The notes: generated by a model from the letters alone, not told the origin. A stretch of 64,000 nucleotides of DNA from Triangularia verruculosa (GCA_033296885.1 MU863962.1:92572-156571), one strand, 5' to 3'; counted from the first letter of the stretch, positions 33,220-45,235 are shown. Numbers and translations are program-made.

Positions 33220-33787
33220 GATGTCGCAGCTCAAAGGAAGGGGGGGATTGATCAGATGCTTAACGGAGGGAACAAGCGCCCCTAAAGTAGGTCGGGTGCC
33301 CAACTGGCTGCTTCTATCGTCGAATTGGGGTTGGGCGACAACGATTGAGGCGCGAATGCGTTGTCACAAAGAAAGCTTGACCGGATGAATCATGACAAGG
33401 CGTGGGATACATGAGCTGGAATTCGGATTGCGCGGCCGCGCATGGTGGGAACAATAAATGCAATTGCAGCCCAATTGTCAAGTCAGAGCAATGAATCTTC
33501 AAGGCTGTTTCTGCATGCGCCTGGCGAACAGATAGACAGCAAAGCTCGACCAACTGGACGTGGATGACTTGGCGCGACTGCGTCTCCACCCGATGCAGGG
33601 CTGGCCTGCGCTAGCGTGGTGAGGCTTCCCTGGTCTGTGCTTACTAACAGCACATTGGTGGGGCCCCCGCAATAGCTCCCGCCCTGGGCTTACTGGCTTG
33701 GCGGGCCGCTCCAAACGGCTTGCTTTGGCCAGTTCATGGGCAGCTTGACGACCTGGCCAAAGTGTTGCTATCGGTGAGAACTCTTCG
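33220..33787. promoter_or_regulatory. Divergent promoter region
   Basis: Lies between the starts of the disordered membrane-protein gene (-) and the acetyltransferase-like gene (+). No motif-bearing ORF seen. Confidence 0.45.
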
Positions 33788-35336
33788 ATGGAGACCAGCC
33801 ATCTGCGAGCTCGGGCACTTGGGCCTTGGTATGTTACAGATGATATTAACCTAACCGTCCGACCTCTCTGCAGAGACCTGCGATGGGGGTTCTTTAAAGA
33901 TCAATAACTGACCAACATGCAGTGAGAAATACTCTTCATCGAGGCATGCCCTCGGCTTTTACAAATGCGTAATCAATACCTGCCGTTACGCTATTCCTGC
34001 AGACAGGCTTCAGGACCGATCGATCTCCGAGGTGTTTGAAGAAGCCGTCGCCAATGTTGTCCTTGACATTCCATCACTGAGTGTCGGTATCAAAGACGAG
34101 GAAACATCCAGTCCATACTTTGTGTACCTTCCAGCTATCAATCTTCAGCTACACCTTGGATACTTGGAGATAGCAGGTGACTTCGAGGCTGGTCTTATCC
34201 AGAAGCTCCAAGATCAACACGATCAGTATTTTTCCGACATAGCTCACCGCCCCCCATGGAGGGTGACTATTGTCTCTAACCCCCACCAAGAAGATGAACT
34301 CCTCAACTTCGAAGTCATCTTCGCGGTTCATCATTCAATAGCCGATGGTAGGAGCACCGCGATGTTCCACACCAAGCTCCTTGACGAGTTGTCATCCCCA
34401 TCAAAGCGTCCCATCCAACTTTCCAACCATGTTCTGAGTATCTCTCCCGACCGAGAGCTCACTCCGCCGTTGGAAGAGGTGGTGGAATTTACCCAGTCCT
34501 GGAGCTTTCTGTTTGGAACTCTTTTCAGAGAACTCGGCCCCGCTTGGCTTTCAGGGTCGTCCATGGCAGTCCCATGGACGGGAAAATCCATCGCTCCCGA
34601 GCCCTTCCAGACACACCTACGCCTCGTTACAGTTCCTGCGGCGGCGGCCCCGTCTGTGCTCGCTGCGTGTAGAGGACATGGGACAACGCTGACACCGTTG
34701 CTTCATGCGCTTGTGCTTGCTTCTCTGGCAAAAATCATTCCGGTCAAGGACACCCATGCGTTCTGCAGCTCGACACCGATAGATCTACGACCTTTTGCTT
34801 CTGGTAACCCACTGAGCAAACATAACGGAATGATCCCCTTTGGCGTCCTAGTTACCACCCAGATGCACCATTTTGAACCAGATGAGATTCGAGGGAGTTG
34901 GGACGAAGCCGATATCTGGAGGACGGCCGTCAGCCTCAAAGGGCGCATTAGAGAACACTTAGAGACCGTGCCCAAGGACGATATCATAAGCATGCTCAGC
35001 TGGGTCTCTGACTGGAGGAAATTTTGGCTCTCAAAAGTCGGCACATCACGACAAAATACGTGGGAGGTATCTAACATTGGGTCGATTCGTGGCGTTTCGG
35101 ACATAAATCAGAGCCAACCTGGTTGGCGGATCCGTCGCTCTATCATGTCACAAGGAGCTACTGTAGCAGGAGCCGCCATTGGGGTGAACGTCGCCGGGGT
35201 TACTGGCGGGGACATCTGCATAACGCTTAGTTGGCAGGAAGGGATAGTGGAAACGAACCTGGTTGAGAAACTGGAACGAGACCTGCGGCGCTGGCTTTGT
35301 CAGTTGGGCAGCGGAGAGAAGCTCGCTTGGGAATAA
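33788..35336 (+). CDS. Alcohol acetyltransferase-like/condensation-domain acyltransferase
   Basis: Exons 33788-33828 and 33923-35336; the 94-nt intron (GTATGT, CTGAC branch, GCAG) joins TG|T and yields ALGPCEKYSSSRHALGFYKC, matching the N-terminal pattern of fungal alcohol acetyltransferase-like proteins. The product is 484 aa. The active-site HHxxxDG motif is intact: VHHSIADGRS at about 140-149. Later family-like segments are STPIDLRPF and the Gly/Ala-rich GATVAGAAIGVNVAG. Members use acyl-CoA to acylate alcohols or amines; the substrate cannot be inferred. There is no signal peptide or membrane segment. It stands alone among housekeeping genes, with no tailoring enzymes beside it. The 41-nt first exon is easily missed, but without it the frame has no good start. 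Confidence 0.85.
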
Positions 35337-35701
35337 CCGTTCTTGTACGGTTTGTGGAAACTGGCTTTTATATATCATAGTTGAGTTAAGCCTTCAATAC
35401 GACCGATGCGTGTCTCGTTATAACAAACAGAGCAGGAAGCTACATCCGTCGTGTAACTCGGAAGAAAGTCGAGTCAGTGATCTGAATGTGTACTGAAGGT
35501 ACGAAATACGGTAAATTTCAAGCCTGTGTGTAAACTGGGTTTCGGCACACTGTGTGCGGATCGCTACGGGTACGTACCTTGGCCAAGCTTTCCAGCCCAT
35601 GCCAACCGAACATTACCCATAGCTCCTGGTCTCGATTTTTTGGAGCCGCAATTCGATTCATACAAAGTCCAACCCTCTATATTCCAATTCGACCCATCAC
35701 G
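35337..35701. other. Intergenic, promoter of the bL9m gene
   Basis: 3' flank of the acyltransferase gene and promoter of the mitochondrial ribosomal protein gene. No other feature seen. Confidence 0.5.
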
Positions 35702-36737
35702 ATGGCGGGACCGGTGGTGAGCAGATCGCCAACATGCCTTTCGTGCATGCGGAGGCTGGCGCAACCCTTCGTCAGCTCCAATTCCCCCCTCAACTCGATC
35801 CCACTGGTCCAGACTCGAGCCAAGTCTACCCATCTCGTCCCTAGCGACAAGGGCGTCGTCGTTCGTCTACTAGAAAACATCCCCAAGTTTGGCAGAAAAG
35901 GTATTGATTCGAATCAACACTTGTTGCCAGAAACAAAGGCGAGGGTTGTTAATCTTCTCCCTTCGATTTAGATGCCATCTTCCGTGTCGAGCGCGGCCGC
36001 ATGCGCAACGAGTGGTTTCCGCGCAAACTAGCCGAGTATATGACAGTATCCCGTTTCAAAGAGCTTGGTTTGTCCCCCAAGACTGATGTCGGCGAGAGGG
36101 ACACGACCTTTGCCGATTTGAAGGTACTGGAGCAGTTGCCTACCATTCAGCCATCAGCTCCAGCCCCCGCCCCCGAACCCCAGCAGGTCGCCAAGCCTGT
36201 CAAGAAGGTCATCAAGGTATGGGTTATGTCCTAGCTCGTGTCCATGTTTCCACTGTTTGTGTGATGGTTTGGTGCTAGTTTCTGACAAAGGGGACCCAAA
36301 CATAGCCAGAGAGGGTACGTGAGCTCCTGGAAAAGCTTATCCCTCAGACGACAACGTTCTATCGTATCCCAATCCCCGCCGCGCCGTCTAGTGCGACGAC
36401 CACTATATCTCCTCTTGTCGCAGTGGCCCAGGTCCAGGAGGCCCAAGAGGGACCGGTGGCAATCTATGGCTCCGTATCGATCAAGGACATCGTGAACTCC
36501 ATCAAGAGTCGTATAACCGGCGATGAGGACGGGGCTCAAATTGCTATTGAGCCTACCCATATCTCTGTGCTGGGCTTGAAGGACGAAACGAGCAAAATCA
36601 AAGAGCTTGGTCGATTCGAGGTGAAGATATCGATCGGCAACTCAAATTTGGAGCCCATCACCAGGGTTGTAGAGGTCCTCCCCAGTGAGGAAAAGACGGA
36701 AGGGAAGAAGCCGGCATCCCCGAAGACCTCCGTATAG
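35702..36737 (+). CDS. MRPL50: Mitochondrial large-subunit ribosomal protein bL9m
   Basis: Exons 35702-35900, 35972-36216 and 36306-36737, joined in phases 1 and 0; the product is 291 aa. The N-terminus (SRSPTCLSCMRRLAQPFVSS) has the basic, hydroxylated character of a mitochondrial presequence. The bL9 N-terminal domain follows at about 48-100: VVVRLLENIPKFGRKG, then AIFRVERGRMRNEWFPRKLA, equivalent to the bacterial VILLEDVxGLGKKG...GYARNFLxP pattern. After a Pro/Ala linker the C-terminal half (residues about 150-291) is the expanded mitochondrial part with a KDIVNSIK segment. It would sit near the L1 stalk of the mitoribosome. The symbol follows the yeast name of the bL9m protein. Confidence 0.88.
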
Positions 36738-37211
36738 GACGGATAAGGTCCACTAGCAACGACCAGCACACAGCCTGTCGGCACCAAGTTGTGGTTCTTG
36801 GGTGGGCCTAGCTGAAATCTGTATAATTTGACTGTAACTATCACTGTGTGCATACATGAGTGTGCTTTTTCAAACACCTTTTACGACATTTCACGAAACA
36901 ATTCTCTCACCAAGTGGTAGAGATCCAACACGACCTCACAATACTACTGCATATATTATCGCCTCATTATCTGCCTCCGCGGTATACAGTGTATCCTTCC
37001 CCGGGTGAGTTAACAGCCTCGACTAGGTCTCAGCCTTTCGAGGATTTCCTGTACTGTGCTCCGATATCATAACTAGCGTCCAAACTCCAAAGTGAATCCC
37101 AAACCACACTCTTTTTCGAAGAGCTGAGGAGCGCAGCATTCTGTTTGGGCTGCCCTAAGCTGCGAGCGGCGAGCTTCTCAATAGGCCTGTCAACATTTCT
37201 TGCGGTATGCC
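36738..37211. other. Intergenic, convergent 3' ends of bL9m and ATG11
   Basis: No gene, repeat or RNA signal seen in this gap. Confidence 0.6.
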
Positions 37212-40200
37212 TCAGGGTCCAATAAGGGAATCAAGAACGTTGCGCACCTCAGAATGCGATTGTGCCGGCTGTTGGGGAGGCGCTGCTCCCGCCGAGACCC
37301 CTCCTTCTCCCTCAACGCCGGTCCTTTGCCTCGTATCAGCTGCTTGAGCCGATATTTGAGGCACGGCATGCTGCTGCGTAGGGCTCGTGGCCACCGGAGT
37401 ATCGGCCGGGGCTGCACGAAGTGAATTTGTCTCGCTAGCGACGGCACTGTCCCGGCCTCGAGAAGCGCCAATCGCGAACGGCAGGGCCTTTCTAGAGCCC
37501 GTACTGGAGCGACGGCTCTCAAGGCTCTTTGAAAGTGTCTTACTCACCCCCTCGATGCCAGAGGGCACGGTTCCACGCCCCGCCAGCCCCCCGGATTTGG
37601 AACCTGATCGCCCATGTGTGTGCATGTCAGCCATGGCCTCAACTTTGTTGGCAGCCACCGTCACAGTTGACTTTGCGAGGCCAGGGGTGGATAGAGCACC
37701 CGGCTTGTCCTCATCTGCGTCGATGAGATACCACCTCAGACCATCAGAAAGGCCAAAAGGGTTGTCGTTGTCGTCTTCAGTTGATTCCGGGTCCGTAGCC
37801 AGGCCTTTCCTTCGATCGCCAGGCTGGTGTTGCATGGATTTGGAGAGATCCACGACACGATCCTGAATCCGCGATATTCTGGCAACAATCCACTCACGGT
37901 TGTCTAGCCTGTGCGCTTCTTGCTCGCGCAGGAAGTAATGGGGGCACCCGACGTTGAATGCCGCCCAAGCCCCTGTTGCCTGGTTTTTGGTTGGAAGAAA
38001 CAAAGCCAGGTCGCCCTCCTTAAAATGCTTGAACGCAATCTTGTTGTGGGAGTCCTTTTGCAATGCATGTGCCTTATCCCGATATCCCCTCCATTTCCGA
38101 GCAATGTTCTCGATATCCTTCACGCGGCGTATCACGGTATCGCAAAAGGCATCTATATCAAAATAGCCAAGTGATTCCATGTATGCGCCGTACCTTGCTG
38201 ACTCGCCATTCCGGTCCTTGCCATCCGTCCAGTACAACAGTTCCAGGTCGGCACTGTCTGCAGCAGGGCGCACGTTTAGAGTGCTGGAGCGGCGGAGAGA
38301 CATGCTGGGATCCAACTCACTTGTGCTTTGGGTCGAACGTTCTGCTCTTGGAACCTTTTGAATAGTCATGCTGCTGCCTTGCCGGGTTACCGAGAAGCCC
38401 AACCGTTCGAGCAACCGCGTGAGACATTCGTTCTGCAAGTATAGTTTTTGAGTAAGGTCCTTCGCATGTTCCGTTCGAGACTCAAACCAAGCCGCAAGCT
38501 CCGACAACCTGGACTGTGATTCCGTCAGTTTCCCGTGGAGCCCCTGAGCTTCTTCTTCCATGGTGCCAGCCTGCGATGTACGCGAGGCCAGTTCCTCTGT
38601 AAGCATTACGATTTTCTTTTCCTTTGTCTCAAGTTGTTTTCGCAGAGATTCCGAACCAGTTTCCCCGTCGGCCAACCTCAGGCGCAGCTGGTCAAGCTGG
38701 CCGTGGCTGTCTGCCAATTCGCCCTCCAGTGCGGCTACCTTTGCCTTCTCTTTCGATACGTCTTCACGAAGGCGGGAAGAGTTGGCCTCCTCGTCTGTTA
38801 CTCTGGCTTCCAGAGATGCCCTCTCCGCCTGGGCGGTCTTGATGGAGTGCTGAGACAAATCCAGTTCCTGGCGCAGAAGAGAGATGTCCCTGTCTAGGAT
38901 TTGTAAACGAGATAACATATCACTGACTTTTCCAAGAACTGCTTCCGAAAGCTCGACCTGGTCGGTCGGAAGAGGCTCATCTGGAGTCAACTGTGTGCAG
39001 ATATCACGCAAGGTCTGGATGTGGTGCTCGGATTCATCATTCGCCGTGTTTACTCTTTCGAGTAAGTCTTGTCGCTCGTCTTGTGCGTGTTGTAGTTGCT
39101 GTCGCTGCGCTTCAAGTCTCTCCCGCTGCACGCGCGTTTCATCACGAAGAACCTCCACCTGGCCTTCAAGGTGGAGAAGCGCATCCTGCTTCTCTATGAC
39201 CTCACTCTCAAGAAGGCGAATCCTCTCATCATAGGAGGTTTTCTCGTTCTCTCTCGATTCCCCATAATGTTCAATCTCGTCTTCCGTGTGTTCAAGGCGC
39301 AGCTGCAGATGGCGGATTTCTTCTTGAAGGGACTTTCGCTCTTCTACAAACTCCCGTTTGAGGGCTTCCATATTTTCCAAGAGGTCCTTCTTGGTGGAGT
39401 TTACCTCGTTTAAATGGCCCTTAACGTCGTTATACTGGGCCACCTGCGAGTTCAGCTCCTTTTCAAGACTCATCGACCTCTCTTTTTCGGCGCCCAAATC
39501 TGCTTCCAGTTGCTGAATCCGCTGAGCCAGACCATCCGCCCCCTCAAGTGATCCTCTCCGATCCTCCGAGATCCGGGGCGATCTGACCGAGATCGTCGAG
39601 TCATTGCGGTCAGGTAAGTGCTGGCTCGGTGGGTGGAATAGGTTACCGATACTCGGTCGCGATGCCTGGGTCTGGCGGTGAAGCAAGTCCTCAAGCCGAC
39701 GCACCCGACTTTCTGCTGTTTTGAGTTTGTTCTCCAGCTTTGATTTGTCATCCTGCAACGACCGGAGGAGGTCGTCGTCACCACGAATCAACAGACCACT
39801 TCGGCCGAGGGCAGCCTCGTGCACGCTGCCATTCTTAAAGGCTTTCATCCTCTTGGACTGCTGCCTGGTAGGATTGTTCAGTTCTGCCACCAGCTTTTCC
39901 ACGTCACTGACAATCTCGGCGTCTGCCTTTTGTGTTTGTAGCAGCCCAAAGAACTCCTCTAGGTCTCCCCGGGTCATGGACGGCCAGTGGTCCTCTTCTC
40001 CAAGGAGATTCACTTCCAACCCAGGAACATGGCTCTCTGGCGCCGGGGTCTTGGGCCCATATGCATTGGCAATTGACTTGTACCACCTCCTGCGCCGCTT
40101 CATTTCCTCTTCTTGAAAAAGAGCCATCTCGTTGGCAAGGGTGGCCGAGTCTTGCTTCACTTTTTCAAGCCACTCGCGGCGCCTGATCGACTCAACAACG

Positions 40201-41558
40201 AATGAAGCATACATATACGGGCCCTGTTGAAGTAGCCGCAGGTGATCAAAAGTTGATAATTCATCTTCTTGATTCACCCCACTGATTTGTGCCTTGACAC
40301 TGCTGCTAAGTGACGTGATGTCAGCGATGGTGCGCATGAACTCGGTCGACTCGGCCGCAAGAGTGTTTCTAGCTTGCGTCGCATACTGGAGCATTTTACT
40401 CAGTTCGACAGCTCGCTTTCCGATGGTGGGTAGCAAACGCTCGGTGTGGTTGACCGCAATCTTCGAGGCCTGTGAGAGGGCCTCCCGGCTCGAGCTTGTG
40501 TACTCCAATGTTGTTTGGTAGTCCGTGTCGATCTTCTTGGCTACCGCTTCGATGTCCTGCAATAGTTGATGAGCATCGTTGGAGTGGCCCATTGCCGACC
40601 GTTCCATGGTCCTCTCAAACTCTCGAAAGAGATCCTCGGCATCTTGGAACAGACGTGTGGCAGCCTTGTCAAGATCCGCAACCCTATTGTTGAACTTGCG
40701 GAGAGCTGCTGGCGCCTGGCGGCCGGCTCGTCGAGCTGTTTCCAAGTCAACCAGGTCCTCCAAGGTAGCTTGCCGTTGTAGTCGTGCCGTGGTGCTGTTG
40801 GCCTCGCGGCCGGTCATAAATCGGACCATCGCCGAGGAAACGGGAAGGCTCCGCGCAAGCGATAAGTACTCCTCCCAGCCCGCTGCTAGTCCCGCATAGT
40901 CGGCCTGCGCTGTGGGAATCCATCTTGTAAGCTCTGAGTATTTGGGCTCGAGGCCCCGGATGACCGACTCGAGATTGGTTACAGCTGCATCCAAACAACG
41001 GAGCATGACATCAATCTCGCTGTAGCGATCGTCTGCGGCCACAGCCATCTGCCTGCAATCCTCCAGGACCCTGAAAACCCAAACCCGGCGTGTTTTGTAG
41101 AGGTCCTGCCATGCCTGGATGGAACGCGAGTTTTCGATGAAGTCCGGTGCGTCTGAGACTCTGTAGTCCTTGGGTATGGGGACCTCGGACTGGGCGGGAG
41201 GCGGGGTCCCTGGGGATGACCCCAGTGCTAGTCGACTGTCGTAAACGTATATCTCTTTCTGTTAAACAGTGTTAGGCCATTCTTCGTCTCCGCCTATCTC
41301 GGGGTGAAGCTTTACCGACCTCAGCATGAATGGCCTGAGGTTTCAAGGGCCTTCCCTGGGGCGTTAACGTAATGATGTACTGCGTGGGTATAGATATTTG
41401 GCTGGCGATGGCGGCCTTGAGGTCGTCCAGGCTTTTCAAACTGTCAGCATCTCGCGAACCCAGTGTAACAACAAGGGAGGAGTCACGCACGATGAGGCCT
41501 GGGAAGCGTCAATATGCAGGCGCTGACCCGTGTGCGCAATCAACACCTGTGACGCCAT
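37212..41558 (-). CDS. ATG11: Autophagy scaffold protein Atg11
   Basis: Exons 41558-41491, 41440-41320 and 41258-37212 give 1411 aa. The first exons encode a ubiquitin-like start typical of Atg11: QVLIAHTGQRLHIDASQ, LKSLDDLKAAIASQISIP and ITLTPQGRPLKPQ. EKEIYVYDSRL follows across the second junction. The middle is a long series of coiled coils (for example about residues 490-930). The Atg11 C-terminal domain lies near residues 1065-1205 (YMESLGYFDIDAFCDTVIRR, FKEGDLALFLPTKN, AWAAFNVGCPHYFLREQEAH). The last 200 residues are disordered. Atg11 gathers cargo receptors and Atg9 at the assembly site in selective autophagy such as pexophagy and mitophagy. The second intron needs a weak GTCGGT donor to keep the conserved KEIYVYD; see findings. 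It is divergent from the CENP-H-like gene. Confidence 0.93.
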
Positions 41559-42197
41559 ATTCGCACATGCCTTGCAAGAATGGGAAGAGAATCCAGACGG
41601 AAAAGGCTGGTGGCCGGAAAACCAGAGTTTCGCGACGGGTCGCCGCGGAAGGAGACGGCGCGCGGGCGATAAAGGCCGCCTCTTTCTTATCTCAGACGCT
41701 TTTGTCCAGCTTCACCGTCTAGTTTCGCAGTCGCAAGTACAAATAGACACGCAGGATGCCTTGTCAACAGCGATCAACCGTTCTTCTGTATAGACTACGC
41801 AGCCAGCTTTACCGTGGTGAGTAGAAAGATGCGCAAAAATCAAAGAAAAGGCTCTTCGAGCAGAGAGGCTTCCACCCTGAAATACAGGTGCAGCTATACC
41901 TGATCCTATTGACGATTATCTTTGGTTGCCCCAGGCTGCTGCTGAGCAGGCATACGCAGCCCCACACTATCCCGTCGGGTTCCACCAGAGCCGGACTCGC
42001 TAGATAAACTGTGCATCCGGGCTGCCCCCACTGCGGCGTCGTACATGTCTGACTTGCGAGCTGCTTCCAGCTGTCAAATTAGGTATCGCGTCACAGGCGC
42101 GTCTCGTTCACGTGGTGCCCTTCAAGGCTTCTCTGATGGTGAGATATCTAGGCCGCGCAGCAAACTCCAACATAGCACTTTTACAACGTGCACAAAC
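41559..42197. promoter_or_regulatory. Divergent promoter of ATG11 and the CENP-H-like gene
   Basis: About 640 bp between divergent starts. The CENP-H frame is open upstream to an ATG at 42045, but the added residues look unlike coding sequence. No RNA gene or repeat seen. Confidence 0.5.
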
Positions 42198-43004
42198 ATG
42201 GCTACGAGAAATGTAACAACCTCACTGCCCCAGTTTTCCCAAGCCGAGGCAGGCGTATTGGAGCTTTACGACAAGGTGCAACAGCTCCAGCTCCAACTGG
42301 CAGCCCTCAGAGCACGAGAGCATCACACTCAAGGTGTGTAGTAGACTCACCCGGACGGCCGTCATGGTGTGTTCCCGTCCTGGCTCACGCTCTAGCTAAC
42401 TGTACTTGTCCAGAAGTGAAGGCGCCAGCCGACGGTCAAGCCCGGCTTCTGGAAGCAAAAGCGTCTTTGTCGCTGCGCGATAGTGTTGTCGAGAGCGTCG
42501 TGATAGTCCAGCCAATTTTAAAGGCCGTCCACCATGCAACACACGCATCGCCCATTGAACGGTAGGTGCCTCATCAAACAGATAAAAAACCCACAGTCGT
42601 GGAAACCCCAAAGCTGTTGCTAACCAACAGCTAGCGATCTTCTATCCCACATTGAGCAGCGCGACCACACGGCAAAGCGCATTGCTGACCATTATTCAGC
42701 CCTCCACGCAGCCAATGAGAGTCTTGCAAAGGTTGAGGTTGAGTGTCTGCAGACCAAACATTATAATGTTGAACTTGCATCGCAGACACTTCGTCTTGCC
42801 GCTGAAAGTATCGGGCAAGAGCCAGCCAGTGTCGAGAACGAACAACTCAGGTACGAACTGGACCTATTGGAGACTCAACTCAAAGCGAGGCGGCAGAAAT
42901 GGAGAGTGATGAAAGGTACAGCTAGTGCCATCGTCGCTGGAAGTGGTGTCGACTGGGCTCGGGACGGGCGTTTGCGCGAATTGGTGCTTGATACTGATGA
43001 CTGA
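42198..43004 (+). CDS. CENP-H-like inner-kinetochore protein
   Basis: Exons 42198-42333, 42414-42561 and 42635-43004 give 217 aa. Introns have GTGTGT and GTAGGT donors and clear GCTAAC branch sites. The protein is mostly helical with coiled-coil character (ELYDKVQQLQLQLAALRARE; NEQLRYELDLLETQLKARR). It ends with the block that marks CENP-H C-termini: QKWRVMKGTASAIVAGSGVD followed by WARDGRLRELVL. CENP-H belongs to the CCAN (H/I/K group; Mcm16 and Fta3 in yeasts) that links centromeric chromatin to microtubule-binding complexes. The last intron must use the second of two nearby AGs (CAGCTAG). The start at 42198 begins MATRNVTTSL; an upstream in-frame ATG at 42045 is less likely. Assignment rests mainly on the C-terminal motif. 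Confidence 0.85.
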
Positions 43005-43929
43005 AATATTGAAGGAACACTGGAAAAGGCAGTAGTCGCAAGTAGAACAGTCGTCACATTTTGATGACCGAGATGCGGTCAACACAGAAAAGATGCGCCG
43101 TTTGCTTAGGTAATAAACCAAGAGCCGATGTGTTTGGTGGAGATGCGCGGCGGGATGGATGTTCTGTGCGCGGAAAGGGATTCCGATTTCGTCCAAAACC
43201 GGTCGCCTTCCCCTCCTTTGATTGTGGTGTGAAGTGAAGGAGGCCCCGTAGCCCCGTGATGTGGAAGGGCCCCTACTTTGTTACGGATACGGACATCTGC
43301 GCACCCTCATGGTGGCGGCCATCGAAGAGTTCCACCTCTGCTCCAGCCCTCAACTTCCGCGTCCGATGGAACGGTGTAAGCTGCTGGCCCTGGAATAATC
43401 TCAACGTTGCGCAAACGAGTTTCGCCTCGTTCTTGGCTGTGGCTCGTCGAGAAGCGGATTGGAAAGCTGCCCGGATGGGGCCACTGGCATGTTGGGGGTG
43501 ACTGGGTGACTTGGGGTGACCAAGCGCTCCGAAATCACCAAAGGTGTGTGATTGACCAACCAAGCCAACCAAGCCGATAAGGGAGAGGCGCGGACAGAGA
43601 CGCGCCCATGGTCTTTGAAGCACGGGGATTTGCGAGGGGAGGTATGGGGTACTTGGTGGACAAGGAATTTCAGTGCTTGTCGAAGTACCTGCCTATGCCA
43701 GAAGGAACCGTGCGCTCATTCAGACGGGTTCTGCGCACCCTGGACTCAAGATGGCATATCCGCCGGAGTTGCCTATGCCCTCACCTTGAGATGATGGCGC
43801 ATCGAGTACTCCGGTAACCGTTGACCTGCAATTTAGTATGGAAATGGGAAGGGGGTATTTCACGGGTAGCAGTTTGTCGAGAGTACGCCAGCACGAGCCG
43901 TTTGCTCACCGCAATATCCTTTCTTCCTG

Positions 43930-43947
43930 TCTCTCTCTCTCTCTCTC
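43930..43947 (+). repeat. (CT)n microsatellite
   Basis: Nine uninterrupted TC dinucleotides. Confidence 0.9.
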
Positions 43948-44199
43948 CTCTGTTCGCCCTGCAGCTTGTGTGACACCAACACCCACAAGGTCGGAGATAA
44001 TTGGAGGCATCCGTAATAAGGTATGCTCTGAAGACCAGCCTTGAGATGGCTCGCGGCGAAGCTTGCGACGGGCCGTGGTTGCCAATGAAAGGATAGCGTG
44101 TTTGATGACAGCAGAGCGAGCAAAGCGAGGTGTCGCAATGAGCTTCCGGCCGTGGTGTTGTAGGATGTGTCGGCGGGTTGCAGGTGAAGGAAAGAAGGA

Positions 44200-44231
44200 G
44201 CATCTCTGGTGTAGTGGTATAAGACATCGCT
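44200..44231 (+). other. tRNA-Gly-like 5' half (tRNA fragment)
   Basis: The 32 nt starting GCATCTCTGGTGTAGTGG match the acceptor 5' strand, D-arm and Pol III A-box pattern of a fungal tRNA-Gly (TGGTGTAGTGG), continuing to the 5' side of the anticodon stem. No matching 3' acceptor strand (GAGATGC) or B box (GGTTCGA) follows, so this is not a complete tRNA gene. Confidence 0.4.
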
Positions 44232-44953
44232 AGGTGCCGGCGCACGAGAGGGAAGGGAAATGTCGCAGGTATCGGGTACAAAAACGCACAGTTCGGCTGT
44301 ACAAGGGCCCTTGTACTATGTACTTTGCAGTCAAGGGCTCCAAGGGTTGGCGGTGCGTGAGTGGGTGCCAAAAATCAGGCCCAAAAAAATCAGCCCGGCT
44401 GCAGCTTTTTTTGTTACCAGGTATGAGCGGGCTGATTTGAATCAAGGGGCGGGCGGGGTGAGGGAGCGGGCCTGCCTCTAGAAAAATCGGCTCCCCAGCG
44501 TCCCCCTCCCCTCTCAACTCTCCTTTCCTTCTCCCATACAAACTTGCACCTCACACAACTCCCATACTGAAGACCGCACAACCGCACATCTGGTGAGTAC
44601 CTCGAATTGCCTGCCATTCCCCGCCAAACCACAAGTACTCCTGCCTTTACTCCATTGGCTTTGCGCCTTTTCTCCATTGCCCTTCCCTTTTAGCAGCAGC
44701 AGCGGCATACAGCAAGCAATCATCTACCTCCCCGCCGAGCACCTTGGGTCATTGACTCTCCTCATCCACACACGCAAAACTTGCCCTCAGTTTATGCTGC
44801 ACATCTCTGTCACACTCCGCCCCGCCCTGCTCCGCCAACCCACCACCCTCATTGCAGCTCTCGGATCAAAACAATCACTCGAAATACTGACGTGTTGTCG
44901 CATCTTCAGCACCAGCCCACATTCAATCATCCAAACCCTCCAAATCCACTCAA

Positions 44954-45219
44954 GTACGTATTTACGCATCTTTTATTTTCATTATCAAGCTTCGCGCTAT
45001 GTTTTGGTGCTGTCGTCGCCCCCAATTGCGTTTGCGACTTTGGCCAGTTCATTCATCCATTGTTTGAAGGAAGTCGAGTCTTGCGGCTTCGCACCGCGCG
45101 ACGCGCGCATGATGCCCCCGTCACTTTCAGCAATTTCCCCCCTACACAACATCCCACATCATTACGTCCCTCTTCATATTCACATTGCATCTGTTCTGAA
45201 CTAACTCTCTGTCTCATAG
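44954..45219 (+). other. Putative 5'-UTR intron of the NHP6 gene
   Basis: GTACGT at 44954, a CTAAC branch site near 45201 and a TAG acceptor at 45217-45219 frame a 266-nt intron that ends 16 nt before the start codon. Long 5'-UTR introns are common in highly expressed fungal chromatin genes; transcript data would decide. Confidence 0.45.
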
Positions 45220-45235
45220 CCTCACATCAGTCAAC

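Larger units (their letters stand above)
43005..45235. other. Long intergenic region before NHP6
   Basis: About 2.2 kb with no supported protein gene. It contains a (CT)n microsatellite at 43930-43947, a tRNA-Gly-like 5' half at 44200-44231, and from about 44500 a C/T-rich promoter and leader for the HMG-protein gene with a likely 5'-UTR intron. A minus-strand ORF at 43781-44371 exists but lacks protein-like composition. Confidence 0.5.

Noticed and set aside
37212..41558. Reading the long coiled-coil protein as a myosin- or kinesin-like protein
   Set aside because: The ubiquitin-like N-terminus (QVLIAHTGQRL, EIYVYD) and the C-terminal domain are specific to Atg11.
43781..44371. 196-residue minus-strand ORF in the large gap before NHP6
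   Set aside because: His/Pro/Thr/Cys-rich without any motif, overlaps the (CT)n repeat and the tRNA-like fragment, and has no supporting splice or start context.
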